From: Aquimarina brevivitae
GTDB taxonomy: Bacteria > Bacteroidota > Bacteroidia > Flavobacteriales > Flavobacteriaceae
Length of the DNA: 64,000 nt
Direction: 5' to 3'
Assembly: GCF_004216895.1 (NCBI RefSeq)
Contig: NZ_SGXE01000001.1
Location: 1,034,112 to 1,098,111, forward strand
Position 1 is the first letter of the stretch. Every line of letters begins with the position of its first letter. This document shows positions 43,630 to 53,339 of this stretch, one piece after another. The notes beneath the pieces are model-generated. The model was given only the letters and a program-made list of their open reading frames with translations, did not search any database and was not told where the DNA came from. The position numbers and the translations under genes were made by a program.

Positions 43630-44730
43630 ATGTTAAAACGATTTTTTATGATCTGCTCGGGAGCAGATATGACAATTTTAAAAGATTGCTCCAATGGAGA
43701 GCAGAATAAATATGCCGGTATTGGCGCAACCGTTTTTTTTACAGCAGTTATGGCTTTTGTAGCTGCATCTTATGCCTTGTATACTGTTTTTGACAATTAT
43801 TATACCTCAGTATTTTTTGGACTGCTTTGGGGATTATTGATTTTTAATCTTGATCGCTTTATCGTATCCACGATTAAGAAAAAAGATAGTTTTATCGATG
43901 AGCTGTTGCAGGCGTCTCCTCGAATCATTTTAGCGATTATCATTGCAGTAGTAATTGCTAAACCGCTTGAATTAAAAATTTTCGAAAAGGAAATCGATCG
44001 TGTACTGCTCGAACAGAAAAATGAATTGACGCTAGCTAATAAAGAACAAATTGCAACACAATTCACCCCTCAAATATCTGCAATCGATGCTGAAATCAAT
44101 ACGTTGAAAGCCGAAGTAAGTGCAAAAGAAGCAGAAGTCAATGCTTTATATGCTACCTATATAGCCGAAGCTGAAGGAAGAGCAGGTACTAAACTGTTAG
44201 GAAAAGGTCCGGTGTATAAAGAAAAACGCGAAAAACACGATGCGGCCTTAGCTGATTTAGTGACGCTTAAAAATAGTACTCAAGAAAAGATTACTCTTTT
44301 GGAATCAAAAAAGCAAGAGCTGGCATTGGCCTACGATAGTAAAGTTGAAAATTCACAACCCATCATTGACAATTTTGATGGATTGATGGCAAGAATCAAT
44401 GCCCTCAATGAATTACCCTGGTTGCCAAGTTTTTTTATATTCTTATTGTTTTTAGCTATTGAAACCTCTCCTATTTTTGCAAAATTACTTTCACCCAAAG
44501 GAGAGTATGATTATAAGTTGTCCGATAAAGAAGGGGAAATAAAAACTTGGGTAGCACAAAAACAAGCACAAAGAAAAACGGTATTGAATACCGATAATAC
44601 GATTAATGATCGAGTGTATACTGATCTATCCGAAGAGGAAGAACTTTATGCCTATAAAAAGAAAATTGCCAGGGAGCTATTGAAAAAGCAACAAGATGCT
44701 TTTTATAAGCGGCAAACCGAATTTTTGTAA
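43630..44730 (+). CDS. DUF4407 membrane protein
   Basis: The protein has 366 residues. CSGADMTILKDCSNGEQNKYAGIGATV at the start, four membrane helices and a central coiled coil (about 150-240, AEINTLKAEVSAKEAEVNALYATYIAEAEGRAGTKL) match the DUF4407 family. Function unknown; it is common in Bacteroidota. The gene converges on the hydroxyproline operon, and its terminator lies inside that operon's last gene. Confidence 0.88.
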   Translation: MLKRFFMICSGADMTILKDCSNGEQNKYAGIGATVFFTAVMAFVAASYALYTVFDNYYTSVFFGLLWGLLIFNLDRFIVSTIKKKDSFIDELLQASPRIILAIIIAVVIAKPLELKIFEKEIDRVLLEQKNELTLANKEQIATQFTPQISAIDAEINTLKAEVSAKEAEVNALYATYIAEAEGRAGTKLLGKGPVYKEKREKHDAALADLVTLKNSTQEKITLLESKKQELALAYDSKVENSQPIIDNFDGLMARINALNELPWLPSFFIFLLFLAIETSPIFAKLLSPKGEYDYKLSDKEGEIKTWVAQKQAQRKTVLNTDNTINDRVYTDLSEEEELYAYKKKIARELLKKQQDAFYKRQTEFL

Positions 44731-44739
44731 TAAATACTA

Positions 44740-45987
44740 TTAAAAAGTTCTGTTGGGATTAAAAACATCGATTGCTATCGATGTTTTTTTATTTGTGATG
44801 ATTTCGGACACTAATTTTCCTGTAGAGGCACCCATAGTCCAACCTAGCATGGCGTGTCCGGTAGCTACCGTTGCATTTGTATAAGTTGATACTCGCCCAA
44901 TATAAGGTAAACCATCTGGCGTTACAGGTCGTAACCCACAAGCAGCATCAGATTTTTCTTGTTCACTTATTTCTATTTCAGGATAGTATTTCTTAGCAGC
45001 GCTGGCGATCGCATTTACTCTTACAGGGTTTATGGAGTGATTTATCCCAGCGATCTCCATAGTACCTGCAAACCGGGTAAATCCAGTCATAGGGGTTACC
45101 GCCACTTTTGACTCAACCAAAATAGCAGGTAAGGAAATCCCCGTATCTCTTTGTAGGTTGATACGATATCCTTTTCCGGGTTCAAGAAGTAGTCGAACAC
45201 CTATTTTTTTACATAATGTTTTTGTCCATGCGCCAGAGGTAAATATAAACTCATCTGCTGTGTAGCGCTTGTTTTCGCTCAAAACAGCAGTAATACTTTT
45301 ATGAGTAGTTGCGACCTCATTAATTTTTTCGTTTTTAATGATGGTTACGCCTACTTTTAACAAATAGCTTTTAAGCTCTTCCATAAAAGAGTGAGGAGTA
45401 CTATGCCAGTCACATAAAAAGTGAACCGCTCCTAAAGCTTCAATTTTTGTATTTGGTTCTAATCTTTCTAGTTCTTCAGCAGCTATGATTTTGACATCTA
45501 ACCCTTCTTTCCTGGCAATTGCTGCAACCCTAAACTCCTCCTCAAGTGCTTTTTCTGTTTGGCATAACATCAACAACCCTTTTTTATCAAGATGTGCATT
45601 AAAGTTTTCCTCGGTTATAATCTGATCGTACAAATCTCTGCCTAAAGAGGCAATTGCTTTGATAGCAGGAATAGCTTTATCCACATTTTTGGTAGAACAG
45701 GATTTATTAAATGCCCAGACCCATTGTAAAAAATCAGGTCTTAGACTAGGTTTAATGAATAAAGGACTTGAGGGATTAAACATCCATTGTATCCCTTTGG
45801 CCATTACACCAGGAGCGGCAAGTGGTATAATATGACTGGGTGATAAATATCCGGCATTGACATAAGAAGCGCCAAAGTCCATTGAAGATTGATCGATTAC
45901 AGTGACTTCATGACCTTCTTTATGTAGATAATAGGCCGAACATAAACCGATGATGCCACCTCCAATAATGTTTATCTTTTTTTTCAT
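44740..45987 (-). CDS. D-hydroxyproline dehydrogenase-like FAD amine oxidoreductase
   Basis: The protein has 415 residues with the Rossmann signature IIGGGIIGLCSAYYLHKEG and C-terminal CGLRPVTPDGLPYIG and GHAMLGWTMG, typical of DadA-like enzymes. In this gene context it should oxidise cis-4-hydroxy-D-proline to pyrroline-4-hydroxy-2-carboxylate. It ends the operon of epimerase, dehydrogenase and deaminase, 1 bp after the epimerase. Confidence 0.9.
   Translation of the reverse strand: MKKKINIIGGGIIGLCSAYYLHKEGHEVTVIDQSSMDFGASYVNAGYLSPSHIIPLAAPGVMAKGIQWMFNPSSPLFIKPSLRPDFLQWVWAFNKSCSTKNVDKAIPAIKAIASLGRDLYDQIITEENFNAHLDKKGLLMLCQTEKALEEEFRVAAIARKEGLDVKIIAAEELERLEPNTKIEALGAVHFLCDWHSTPHSFMEELKSYLLKVGVTIIKNEKINEVATTHKSITAVLSENKRYTADEFIFTSGAWTKTLCKKIGVRLLLEPGKGYRINLQRDTGISLPAILVESKVAVTPMTGFTRFAGTMEIAGINHSINPVRVNAIASAAKKYYPEIEISEQEKSDAACGLRPVTPDGLPYIGRVSTYTNATVATGHAMLGWTMGASTGKLVSEIITNKKTSIAIDVFNPNRTF
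44761..44790 (+). terminator. Terminator of DUF4407 gene embedded in the neighbouring coding end
   Basis: A 12-bp stem (AAAAACATCGAT paired with ATCGATGTTTTT) with a 4-base loop and a seven-T run on the plus strand, 30 bp after the DUF4407 stop. The same bases encode the last residues before the stop of the convergent oxidoreductase (SIAIDVF). Confidence 0.8.
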
Positions 45988-45988
45988 A

Positions 45989-46999
45989 TCAAATTACTTG
46001 AAATCCAAAAGCGTAGGGGTCGTTTTCTTCATCAATACTAATGGTATTATAGCCATAAATCTTTGCCCATCCCTGGATGCTAGGAACTATAGCTTTGGTA
46101 TCGGCTATAGCAGTCACTTCTTCTATCCTTCCAATAAATGTACTACCTATATAGCTTTCATGGATATATTCTTCATCTTTTTTTAGCATACCCTTAGCAA
46201 ATAATTGCGCCATACGCGCAGAAGTTCCGGTTCCACAAGGAGAGCGATCGATTGCTTTGTTGCCGTAAAAGACAGCATTTCTACCGGAGGAAAGAGGATT
46301 AATAGGAGAGCCTGTCCATAACAGATGCGTTACGTTTTTTATGGTTTTATTTTCGGGATGTACAAAGTAGCCTGGGTACTTCTGATTAATACGGTCTCTT
46401 AGCACTTGTGAATATTGAATAATTTTACCTGCTGTAAAATCTTGGATACCGCTAAAGTTTTTTTGAGGATCTATAATGGCATAGAAATTTCCTCCATACG
46501 CCACATCAAAGATGAGTTCGCCTAATTCAGGGCAAACAATTCGTAATTCTTCTGCAGCGAGATACGAGGTTACATTTTTTAGCTTTACCCATTCCACTTT
46601 ACCATTGCGCTGTTGGTACTCTACTGCTATCAATCCTGCTGGAGCTTCCATTTTTAATTTTCCTGGAATTTTAGGAACAATAAGTTGTTCTTCAATTGCT
46701 ATGGTTATAGCACCAATAGCACCGTGTCCGCACATCGGTAGACATCCTGAGGTTTCAATAAAAAGAATTGAAAAATCGTTTTCTGGATTGTGCGATGGAT
46801 ACAAAAAATTTCCACTCATCATATCATGCCCCCGAGGTTCAAACATTAAGCCTGTTCGAATCCAATCGTATTCTTTGATAAAGTGTTGTCTTTTTTCGCT
46901 CATAGAATTACCGATGAGCAAAGGGTGACCGGTTGTTACCACTCGTACAGGGTTACCACAGGTGTGGGCATCAATACATTTAAAAATCTGTTTTGGCAT
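45989..46999 (-). CDS. 4-hydroxyproline epimerase
   Basis: The protein has 336 residues of the proline racemase family. The two catalytic cysteines are in GCLPMCGHGAIG (near 91) and DRSPCGTGTSARM (near 256), with an early HTCGNPVRVV. It interconverts trans-4-hydroxy-L-proline and cis-4-hydroxy-D-proline. It is next to the dehydrogenase, aldehyde dehydrogenase and deaminase genes of the same pathway. Confidence 0.93.
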   Translation of the reverse strand: MPKQIFKCIDAHTCGNPVRVVTTGHPLLIGNSMSEKRQHFIKEYDWIRTGLMFEPRGHDMMSGNFLYPSHNPENDFSILFIETSGCLPMCGHGAIGAITIAIEEQLIVPKIPGKLKMEAPAGLIAVEYQQRNGKVEWVKLKNVTSYLAAEELRIVCPELGELIFDVAYGGNFYAIIDPQKNFSGIQDFTAGKIIQYSQVLRDRINQKYPGYFVHPENKTIKNVTHLLWTGSPINPLSSGRNAVFYGNKAIDRSPCGTGTSARMAQLFAKGMLKKDEEYIHESYIGSTFIGRIEEVTAIADTKAIVPSIQGWAKIYGYNTISIDEENDPYAFGFQVI

Positions 47000-47001
47000 T
47001 A

Positions 47002-48585
47002 TTAGATCGCAGTATTGGTTAATGCACCGTTTACCCTACGGTACAGTTGTAATGGGTTCTTATTTTTTAAGGCATCGGGTAACAATGCATCAGGCCAATT
47101 TTGATAAGAGAGCGGGCGTACCCACCTATAAATCGCAGCGGTACCTACAGAGGTAAATCTGCTATCTGTAGTAGCAGGATAGGGACCACCATGTGTCATC
47201 GCAGGACAAACTTCTACTCCTGTAGGAGCCCCGTTAAAAATCAGTCTACCTACCTTCTGTGATAAGGAATCAATGAGTTGTGGGTAATGGCTTATATCGT
47301 CTTTGTCGGCCATTACGGTGCCGGTAAGTTGCCCTTCTAAACTATTTATTACCTGTAATGCTTCAGCTATGTTTTTGCACCGAACTAATAACGAAAGCGG
47401 GCCAAAGACTTCTTGATGTAATTGAGGGTTGTTGATAAAATCGCTGCCGCTTACTGTCGTTAGTGACGGCAAACCATAATTTGCTGTAAGCTCTAGATTC
47501 GATGTGGTAAGCTGTTGTACCCCCGACTGCGCTATGAGTGTTGATTTATTATTTTCATAAGATTGTTGTATGCTAGGGTGTAGCATACAGGATGGGGATA
47601 TTGCATTTAGCTGATCGGTTAATAGAGCGATGAATTGATCTAATGCTTTACTTTGCAAACCAATTAAAAGACCAGGGTTTGTGCAAAATTGGCCTGCCCC
47701 TAAGGTTATGGATTGCGCATAGGTTGTGGCCAGCTCTTTACTGTTGTTTTGTAAGGCTTCACGGAGCAGTATTACAGGGTTAACACTGCCCATTTCGGCA
47801 AATACAGGTATGGGTTCTTTGCGTTGAGCGGCTAGGTCTAGTAATGCTTTACCAGCTTTAAAGCTTCCGGTAAATCCAACTGCTTTTGTTAAGGGATGAC
47901 TGACTAACTTTTGTCCCACTTCAATACCTGAACTGTTAAGGTTAGAAAACACTCCATTTGGCATTTGTGTTTTTGCGGCTGCTTTAGCAATGGCAGCGGC
48001 AACTAATTCTCCGGTCCCGGCGTGTAGCGGATGTGATTTTACAATTACCGGACATCCAGCGGCTAGTGCAGAAGCGGTATCTCCGCCTGCTGTTGAAAAG
48101 GCTAATGGAAAATTACTGGCTCCAAATACCACCACAGGCCCTATCGGGATATTCATCTTTCTGATATCTGGTTTAGGCACTGGCTCACGATCAGGTAAAG
48201 CGGTATCTATGGTAGCTTCGATCCATGATCCTTCTCGTAGTAACTCAGCAAAGGCTTTGAGCTGATTAACCGTTCGTCCCCGTTCGCCAATTGCCCTTCC
48301 CTCTGGTAGACCAGTCTCGGCAATATAAGTGGAGATGAGTACATCGCCAATCTTTATTATTTCGTCTGCGATGCTATCCAAAAAATCTGCTTTCTGAGCA
48401 CCGGAAACATTTTTATAGGTTGCATATGCCTCGTCGGCAAGTTGCATCGCTTTTTCTATTTCTTGATCGCTAGCTTCATAAAATAGTGGTTCATTAGCTA
48501 TCGAAAGGGCAGGATTAAAAGTGCGAAACGTGTTTTTGCTTAATGCACTTAATGTGTTGCCTATTTGGTTTTTACCGGTGATCAT
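47002..48585 (-). CDS. 2-oxoglutarate semialdehyde dehydrogenase
   Basis: The protein has 527 residues. Aldehyde dehydrogenase motifs include FGASNFPLAFSTAGGDTASALAAGCP, the general base in VFAEMGSVNPVI and the nucleophile Cys in GAGQFCTNPGL. It belongs to the NADP-type group that oxidises 2-oxoglutarate semialdehyde to 2-oxoglutarate, the last pathway step. It overlaps the deaminase gene by 4 bases. Confidence 0.92.
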   Translation of the reverse strand: MITGKNQIGNTLSALSKNTFRTFNPALSIANEPLFYEASDQEIEKAMQLADEAYATYKNVSGAQKADFLDSIADEIIKIGDVLISTYIAETGLPEGRAIGERGRTVNQLKAFAELLREGSWIEATIDTALPDREPVPKPDIRKMNIPIGPVVVFGASNFPLAFSTAGGDTASALAAGCPVIVKSHPLHAGTGELVAAAIAKAAAKTQMPNGVFSNLNSSGIEVGQKLVSHPLTKAVGFTGSFKAGKALLDLAAQRKEPIPVFAEMGSVNPVILLREALQNNSKELATTYAQSITLGAGQFCTNPGLLIGLQSKALDQFIALLTDQLNAISPSCMLHPSIQQSYENNKSTLIAQSGVQQLTTSNLELTANYGLPSLTTVSGSDFINNPQLHQEVFGPLSLLVRCKNIAEALQVINSLEGQLTGTVMADKDDISHYPQLIDSLSQKVGRLIFNGAPTGVEVCPAMTHGGPYPATTDSRFTSVGTAAIYRWVRPLSYQNWPDALLPDALKNKNPLQLYRRVNGALTNTAI

Positions 48586-49502
48586 ATGGTACTTAGATTT
48601 TGATAGTTTGGAAGTGTAGGACGATTTTGGAGTGCGGTGGTAATAATTTGCAGTACCTGTTTTCGCTCCTGCCCGGTAAGTGGTAATCGTGGAGCTCTTA
48701 CATATTCCGTTCCTATACCGGTTGCTACTTCTGCGAGTTTAATGTTTTGTACTAATTTACTATTTATATCCAACTCCAGCAATGGTAAAAACCATCTGTA
48801 GATATTAATGGCCTCTTTGATTTTCCCTGCTTTCTGAAGCTCATAAATGGCTACGGTCTCTGCCGGAAAAGCGTCTACCAATCCGGCAACCCAGCCATCA
48901 GCTCCCATAAGAAGACTCTCAAGGGCTAGAGTATCAACCCCGCACAAAATTTTTAACCGATCGGCAAACCTGTTTTTTATTCGGGTAACGTTGGAGATAT
49001 CTCGTGTAGATTCTTTGACCGCCTGTATATTTGGTTGTGAGAGTAGTTCTTCAAACATATCCAATGTCACTTCAACTTTATAATCTACCGGATTGTTATA
49101 TACCATTATAGGAAGTGCCGTGCTTTTAGCGACTTCCGTAAAATACGTTATCGTTTCATAATCATCAGCTTTGTAGCGCATAGGCGGTAACATCATTAAT
49201 CCTGAGGCTCCGTTTTTTTCTGCTACTGCTGCAGCCTTTACCGCTGCTTTGGTGGTTTGTTCTGCAATGTTGATAATTACCGGAACATCACCTGCTACCA
49301 TGTCAACAGTCTCTTTTAATAGTATCTGTTTTTCTTCATCGGTTAATGTACTAGCTTCTCCGAGTGTTCCACCCATAATAATACCGTGCACGCCTGCTTC
49401 AAGCTGTGCGCGTATATTGGTTTTAAACATTGCTAAATCTAAAGTGTCCTTAGCGGTAAATTTTGTAGTTACCGCAGGCATTACTCCTTGCCAGTTTACC
49501 AT
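48582..49502 (-). CDS. Pyrroline-4-hydroxy-2-carboxylate deaminase, DapA family
   Basis: The protein has 306 residues with the DapA fold. VYNNPVDY supplies the catalytic Tyr and AVKESTRD the Schiff-base Lys. GGTLGEASTLT is the phosphate-like loop. In this context it deaminates and dehydrates the pyrroline to 2-oxoglutarate semialdehyde. It is the first gene of the operon, divergent from the AraC regulator. Confidence 0.9.
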   Translation of the reverse strand: MVNWQGVMPAVTTKFTAKDTLDLAMFKTNIRAQLEAGVHGIIMGGTLGEASTLTDEEKQILLKETVDMVAGDVPVIINIAEQTTKAAVKAAAVAEKNGASGLMMLPPMRYKADDYETITYFTEVAKSTALPIMVYNNPVDYKVEVTLDMFEELLSQPNIQAVKESTRDISNVTRIKNRFADRLKILCGVDTLALESLLMGADGWVAGLVDAFPAETVAIYELQKAGKIKEAINIYRWFLPLLELDINSKLVQNIKLAEVATGIGTEYVRAPRLPLTGQERKQVLQIITTALQNRPTLPNYQNLSTI

Positions 49503-49643
49503 AACTTGTAGTTTAAGTTGGGTTAAAAATGATTGTATGTTGCTTTTTGATTGCTAGAATCAGTGTTGTATACGTAGGTTAAAGATAGTTGTGCACAGTT
49601 AAGCAATCCGTATGAAAATTACCCAAAACTGATACTATATTAC

Positions 49644-49662
49644 CTAATATTGTATATATTAG
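49644..49662. repeat. Inverted repeat upstream of the AraC regulator
   Basis: CTAATAT-TGTAT-ATATTAG is a perfect 7-bp inverted repeat with a 5-base spacer, 28 bp upstream of the regulator ATG. It may be an operator or part of the regulator promoter. The divergent intergenic region is 188 bp. Confidence 0.4.
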
Positions 49663-49690
49663 TGTTAAAAGTGTTAGTATCAATGTAGTT

Positions 49691-50551
49691 ATGAAACCGT
49701 TACCCTTTAAAATTCCTAAGACCAGCGACGCTACTCTTATTGTACAGGAGGATAGAGGAGCTATTTTATACGATCATTATCATCAGCACGAGGAGCTTCA
49801 GATTTCTTTGATCGTCCAAGGAGAAGGGAAACTAGTGGTGCGCGATTCTTTTTCGGAGTATCGTCCAGGAGATTTATTGGTTTTTGGGAGTAAGGTTCCG
49901 CATTTATTTAAAAGTACGTTTACGGGTAAGGAAACCTACATGATTTCATTATTCTTTACAGAAGATTCGTTTGGTAGGGCGTTTTTTGACCTGCCCGAGT
50001 TCAGTAAGCTGAAGTCATTTTTTGAAAATACCAGTTATGGTTTTAAAGTCTTATCTCAGCCTAAAGGATTGCATCAATTATTTTTGACGCTAGTCCATTC
50101 AAAACAAAAATTACATCGCTTTATCCTATTTCTGCAAGTGCTAGAGTGTATTATTGATATTCCTGTACAAAAACTTTCGCAGCAACCATTACAAAAGAAA
50201 TATAGAGAAGGAGAAGGGCAGCGTATGGCAAAAGTATTTCAACGTATGATAGAAGATTTTAACGAAGATATTTCCTTGTCAGAAATTGCTAGGATGGCCA
50301 ATATGACGCCCAATGCCTTTTGTAGGTATTTTAAACAACGAACCAACAAAACATTTTTCCAATTCTTAACCGAAATACGAATAACTAATGTAACACGGTT
50401 GTTAGAAAAAAATAGGGAGCTGTCTATTGCAGAAGCTGCATATCAAAGTGGATTTAAAAACTTATCCAATTTTAATAGAAAATTCAAAGCAATCAAGCAA
50501 ATAACTCCTTCGGCCTATAAAAAAACCTTAAATGATCCCCATCTTTTTTAA
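49691..50551 (+). CDS. AraC-family regulator of hydroxyproline genes
   Basis: The protein has 286 residues. The N-terminal cupin-like part (HHQHEELQISLIVQGEGKLVV) is the ligand domain. The C-terminal pair of helix-turn-helix motifs (DISLSEIARMANMTPNAFCRYFKQRTNKTFFQFL and IAEAAYQSGFKNLSNFNRKFK) is typical AraC. Divergence from the catabolic operon implies regulation of it, probably by hydroxyproline or an intermediate. The 3' end overlaps the MutS-like gene by 24 bp. Confidence 0.9.
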   Translation: MKPLPFKIPKTSDATLIVQEDRGAILYDHYHQHEELQISLIVQGEGKLVVRDSFSEYRPGDLLVFGSKVPHLFKSTFTGKETYMISLFFTEDSFGRAFFDLPEFSKLKSFFENTSYGFKVLSQPKGLHQLFLTLVHSKQKLHRFILFLQVLECIIDIPVQKLSQQPLQKKYREGEGQRMAKVFQRMIEDFNEDISLSEIARMANMTPNAFCRYFKQRTNKTFFQFLTEIRITNVTRLLEKNRELSIAEAAYQSGFKNLSNFNRKFKAIKQITPSAYKKTLNDPHLF

Positions 50552-52297
50552 TAAGAAGGAAGCATTCATATTTTGACAAATACCTTCTTTAAAGGTGTAA
50601 TCAAAGAATAGCTCGTCGTCGATAATCTGAGCATCAAAATATCGATTCTGTACTTGTGGTAGTTCTTTAGCAGTTTCGCATAGGCTAAGATCGTGGGTGG
50701 CAATTATCCCTGTAGCCTTGGCACCCACCAGTCGTTCAACGAATTTTTTAGAGCCCGAAGCTTTATCTTTGCTATTTGTACCTTTTAAAATCTCGTCTAA
50801 AATGATAAAGTATTCATCTTCCTGAAGTTTGTCAACAATTTTTTTAAGCTGACTCAATTCGGCAAAGAAGTAGGAGGCATCATCACTTAGTGAGTCCGAG
50901 GTACGCATACTCGTTACGAGTTTGATAGGTCTATAGTTGCAAGAAGTGGCACAAACTGGCAGTCCCACATTACTCATTACAATCTGCAAACCAACGGTTC
51001 TTAAAAAGGTACTTTTGCCTGCCATATTAGCACCAGTGATGATAAAAAACTGTTCGTTTTGTATGGTAATATCATTATCTACTCGCTTCTCCGGGTGTAA
51101 TAAGGGGTGACCCAATTGTACGGCTGCAATGGTAGTTGCACCCGATGTGATGTTAGGAAACCTAAAAGTGGGATGGTTAAATGCAAAATTTCCGAAGGAG
51201 TTATAGGCATCAAAAAAAGCGATCACCTCAAACCAATCTCTAACCTTATGATTATGTGAAGCAATCCAACCTTCCACACGACTACTTTGCCATAAATCCC
51301 AAAGTACTAAACCATTTGCCAATGCTCCAAATAGCATGTTATTACGCTGATCAAATGCTCCTAGTATTCGAGCGAATTTTTTAAGTACGGTAGAAGCTTT
51401 TTCTTTTTGGTCGATCACTTGTTGCTGCTTTGCTCTTAAAAGCTCAGATGTGAAGGTTTCTTTCTCTATAAGAGCGACAAGTTTATAATATTGCTCAAAA
51501 GTATTTTGAACTTGGTTGGCGTCCTGATAAAGCGAATTGATTTTTTTAATAAAAACTCCAGTGATTCCTAAACCTAAAAAGAACCAGTATAGTAGTATCG
51601 AAAAAGGGATCACTTCAAAGAACAATAGTGAGATTAAGGTCAGTGATATGACTGAAAATACTTTGGGCAATTTTGCTACTGCAGAGGAAACAAAGGGTTT
51701 GAATTTGTCAAACCAGTTTTGAATGTCTGCTACCGGAACATCAACGGCTACCAGTCGCGCAATAGCAGAGAAGTCTTGCCGCCAAGATACTTTTTTTGCC
51801 AGCTCTTTAACAGCCTGTTGCTTTTGGGCGATGTGTTCAATATCATTGGCACACAATAGTTGGGCAAGATATTTTCTACCCGCCAGAGTGACTGTTCTAT
51901 TGAGGTATTGAAAAAATGATTTCGGTCCAAAAAGATCAATATCCAGGCTATACTCGTGGGTAGGATCAATAAAGCGGGATCCTGGGGTTAGTTTAGACAG
52001 CTCTCCGGATTGCACATCGATCTCTAATTGATTGATATTTATGAGCTCTTGTAGCTTATCTTTTTGATGCGAAAGATTTGCGTGTCTCGTTACCAAGAAT
52101 AAAAATAGTACGATACCTATCGCTGCTGTGCCTATAATGAGCTGTGTATTGGGGTAACCAACATACACGCAGGCTACAATACTTACAAATAAAAGCACTC
52201 TAATTGTACTAGAGGCTGCCAACCTTTTTTTAACCCGGCTGAGGGCGGCTTGTTTTTCTTCTAGTTGGGTATGGTAATATGCTATGGGTTCTTTCAT
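50528..52297 (-). CDS. Membrane-anchored MutS-like ATPase
   Basis: The protein has 589 residues. Two N-terminal hydrophobic segments (about 28-68) and another pair (about 225-255) precede a MutS-family ATPase with Walker A TGANMAGKSTFL (near 428), SYFFAELSQL, Walker B FIILDEIL and GTNSKDKASGSKKF. Mismatch-recognition domains are missing. Its membrane location makes classical repair unlikely. Conserved in Bacteroidota but of unknown role. Last gene of an operon with AIM24, MmcQ and DUF4230 genes. Confidence 0.88.
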   Translation of the reverse strand: MKEPIAYYHTQLEEKQAALSRVKKRLAASSTIRVLLFVSIVACVYVGYPNTQLIIGTAAIGIVLFLFLVTRHANLSHQKDKLQELININQLEIDVQSGELSKLTPGSRFIDPTHEYSLDIDLFGPKSFFQYLNRTVTLAGRKYLAQLLCANDIEHIAQKQQAVKELAKKVSWRQDFSAIARLVAVDVPVADIQNWFDKFKPFVSSAVAKLPKVFSVISLTLISLLFFEVIPFSILLYWFFLGLGITGVFIKKINSLYQDANQVQNTFEQYYKLVALIEKETFTSELLRAKQQQVIDQKEKASTVLKKFARILGAFDQRNNMLFGALANGLVLWDLWQSSRVEGWIASHNHKVRDWFEVIAFFDAYNSFGNFAFNHPTFRFPNITSGATTIAAVQLGHPLLHPEKRVDNDITIQNEQFFIITGANMAGKSTFLRTVGLQIVMSNVGLPVCATSCNYRPIKLVTSMRTSDSLSDDASYFFAELSQLKKIVDKLQEDEYFIILDEILKGTNSKDKASGSKKFVERLVGAKATGIIATHDLSLCETAKELPQVQNRYFDAQIIDDELFFDYTFKEGICQNMNASFLLKKMGII

Positions 52298-52305
52298 TAT
52301 GGTTA

Positions 52306-52977
52306 TTATCTAAAAATGCTAAAAATGGAGTCAATAAATCCTCCACCTCCTGAGGAGGTCGTTTTTTCTCTGGTTTGCAACCAGATGCGTCCTTGACCAG
52401 AAATTTCGAACAAGAATCCTTCTCCGCTAGTCACAAACTCTTTGATTCCTTTAGAAACGGTCTTTACCGATAACGAATCATCGTAAGCTATTAGTGCCTC
52501 TTCATCCACTATAATTGGTGTGTTGGTATCTAATTGTTTTTCTATAATTCTACCGTAACCAGTTAAAAATAAAGTTCCTGTGCCTGTGGCTCTTAGTTTT
52601 ACCCCATCATTTAGGGTGGTTTTTAAATCTTGTTTCGCTAATTGCAAATTAATAGAACCACATCGCGCAAAATGTGCATTAGGTTCAATTAACAAGGTAT
52701 CCGTATCTTTTAGTTCGATCTCAAACAGTTCGGCATTGGTCGCTGGAGCTAAAATCAATTCTACATCGGTCACCGCAGTATAGGCATTATAGGTAAGACT
52801 TTTACCTCCAAAAATTTTTGCCAACCAGTGATTTACTGATTTTGCCTCGATTTTGGTTTCTAGGGTATACGATCCTTCGGCATAGAGTAATCCTCCTCGT
52901 TCTGTAATTACCTGTTCGCCTTTTTGTAGGTTGATGGTAAGATAGGAATTAGGATATGCTAAAACAGCTGTTTTCAT
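52306..52977 (-). CDS. AIM24 family protein
   Basis: The protein has 223 residues rich in beta strands, with FEIELKDTDTLLIEPNAHFARCG and GVKLRATGTGTLFLTGYGRI, typical of AIM24/TIGR00266. The Gly-rich C-terminal GGGGFIDSIFSIFR may associate with membranes. Function unknown. It is 8 bp upstream of the MutS-like gene. Confidence 0.85.
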   Translation of the reverse strand: MKTAVLAYPNSYLTINLQKGEQVITERGGLLYAEGSYTLETKIEAKSVNHWLAKIFGGKSLTYNAYTAVTDVELILAPATNAELFEIELKDTDTLLIEPNAHFARCGSINLQLAKQDLKTTLNDGVKLRATGTGTLFLTGYGRIIEKQLDTNTPIIVDEEALIAYDDSLSVKTVSKGIKEFVTSGEGFLFEISGQGRIWLQTREKTTSSGGGGFIDSIFSIFR

Positions 52978-52980
52978 GTA

Positions 52981-53337
52981 CTATAAATTTTCTAGCGCTT
53001 CTTTGTCTTTTTTTGGTAAACCGCTTACGACCAAATCATAAGAGTGGTTGATGAGTTCGTATAACCTATTAGTAGCTAAATTGCCAGAAAAGTTAATCGT
53101 ATTCCAGTGTTTTTTATTCATATGATATCCCGGTTGTACTTCAGGGTGATGTTCTCGGAGTGTAATAGCCCGCTCGGGATCACATTTTAGATTGACACTA
53201 AAGGGAATCCTATCTAACCCGGTTAGTGCAAACATTTTGCCCATGACTTTAAAGACCAAAGTAGTTTGATCGAAGGGAAAAGACTCAGTAACGCCCTTTT
53301 TAGCCAAACAGTAATTTCTGAATTCTTCAATATTCAC
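52981..53337 (-). CDS. MmcQ/YjbR family protein
   Basis: The protein has 118 residues with the small double-wing fold: GVTESFPFDQTTLVFKVMGKMFAL and HHPEVQPGYHMNKKHWNTINF match the family. It may bind DNA. It is 2 bp before the next operon gene. Confidence 0.9.
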   Translation of the reverse strand: MNIEEFRNYCLAKKGVTESFPFDQTTLVFKVMGKMFALTGLDRIPFSVNLKCDPERAITLREHHPEVQPGYHMNKKHWNTINFSGNLATNRLYELINHSYDLVVSGLPKKDKEALENL

Positions 53338-53339
53338 GA

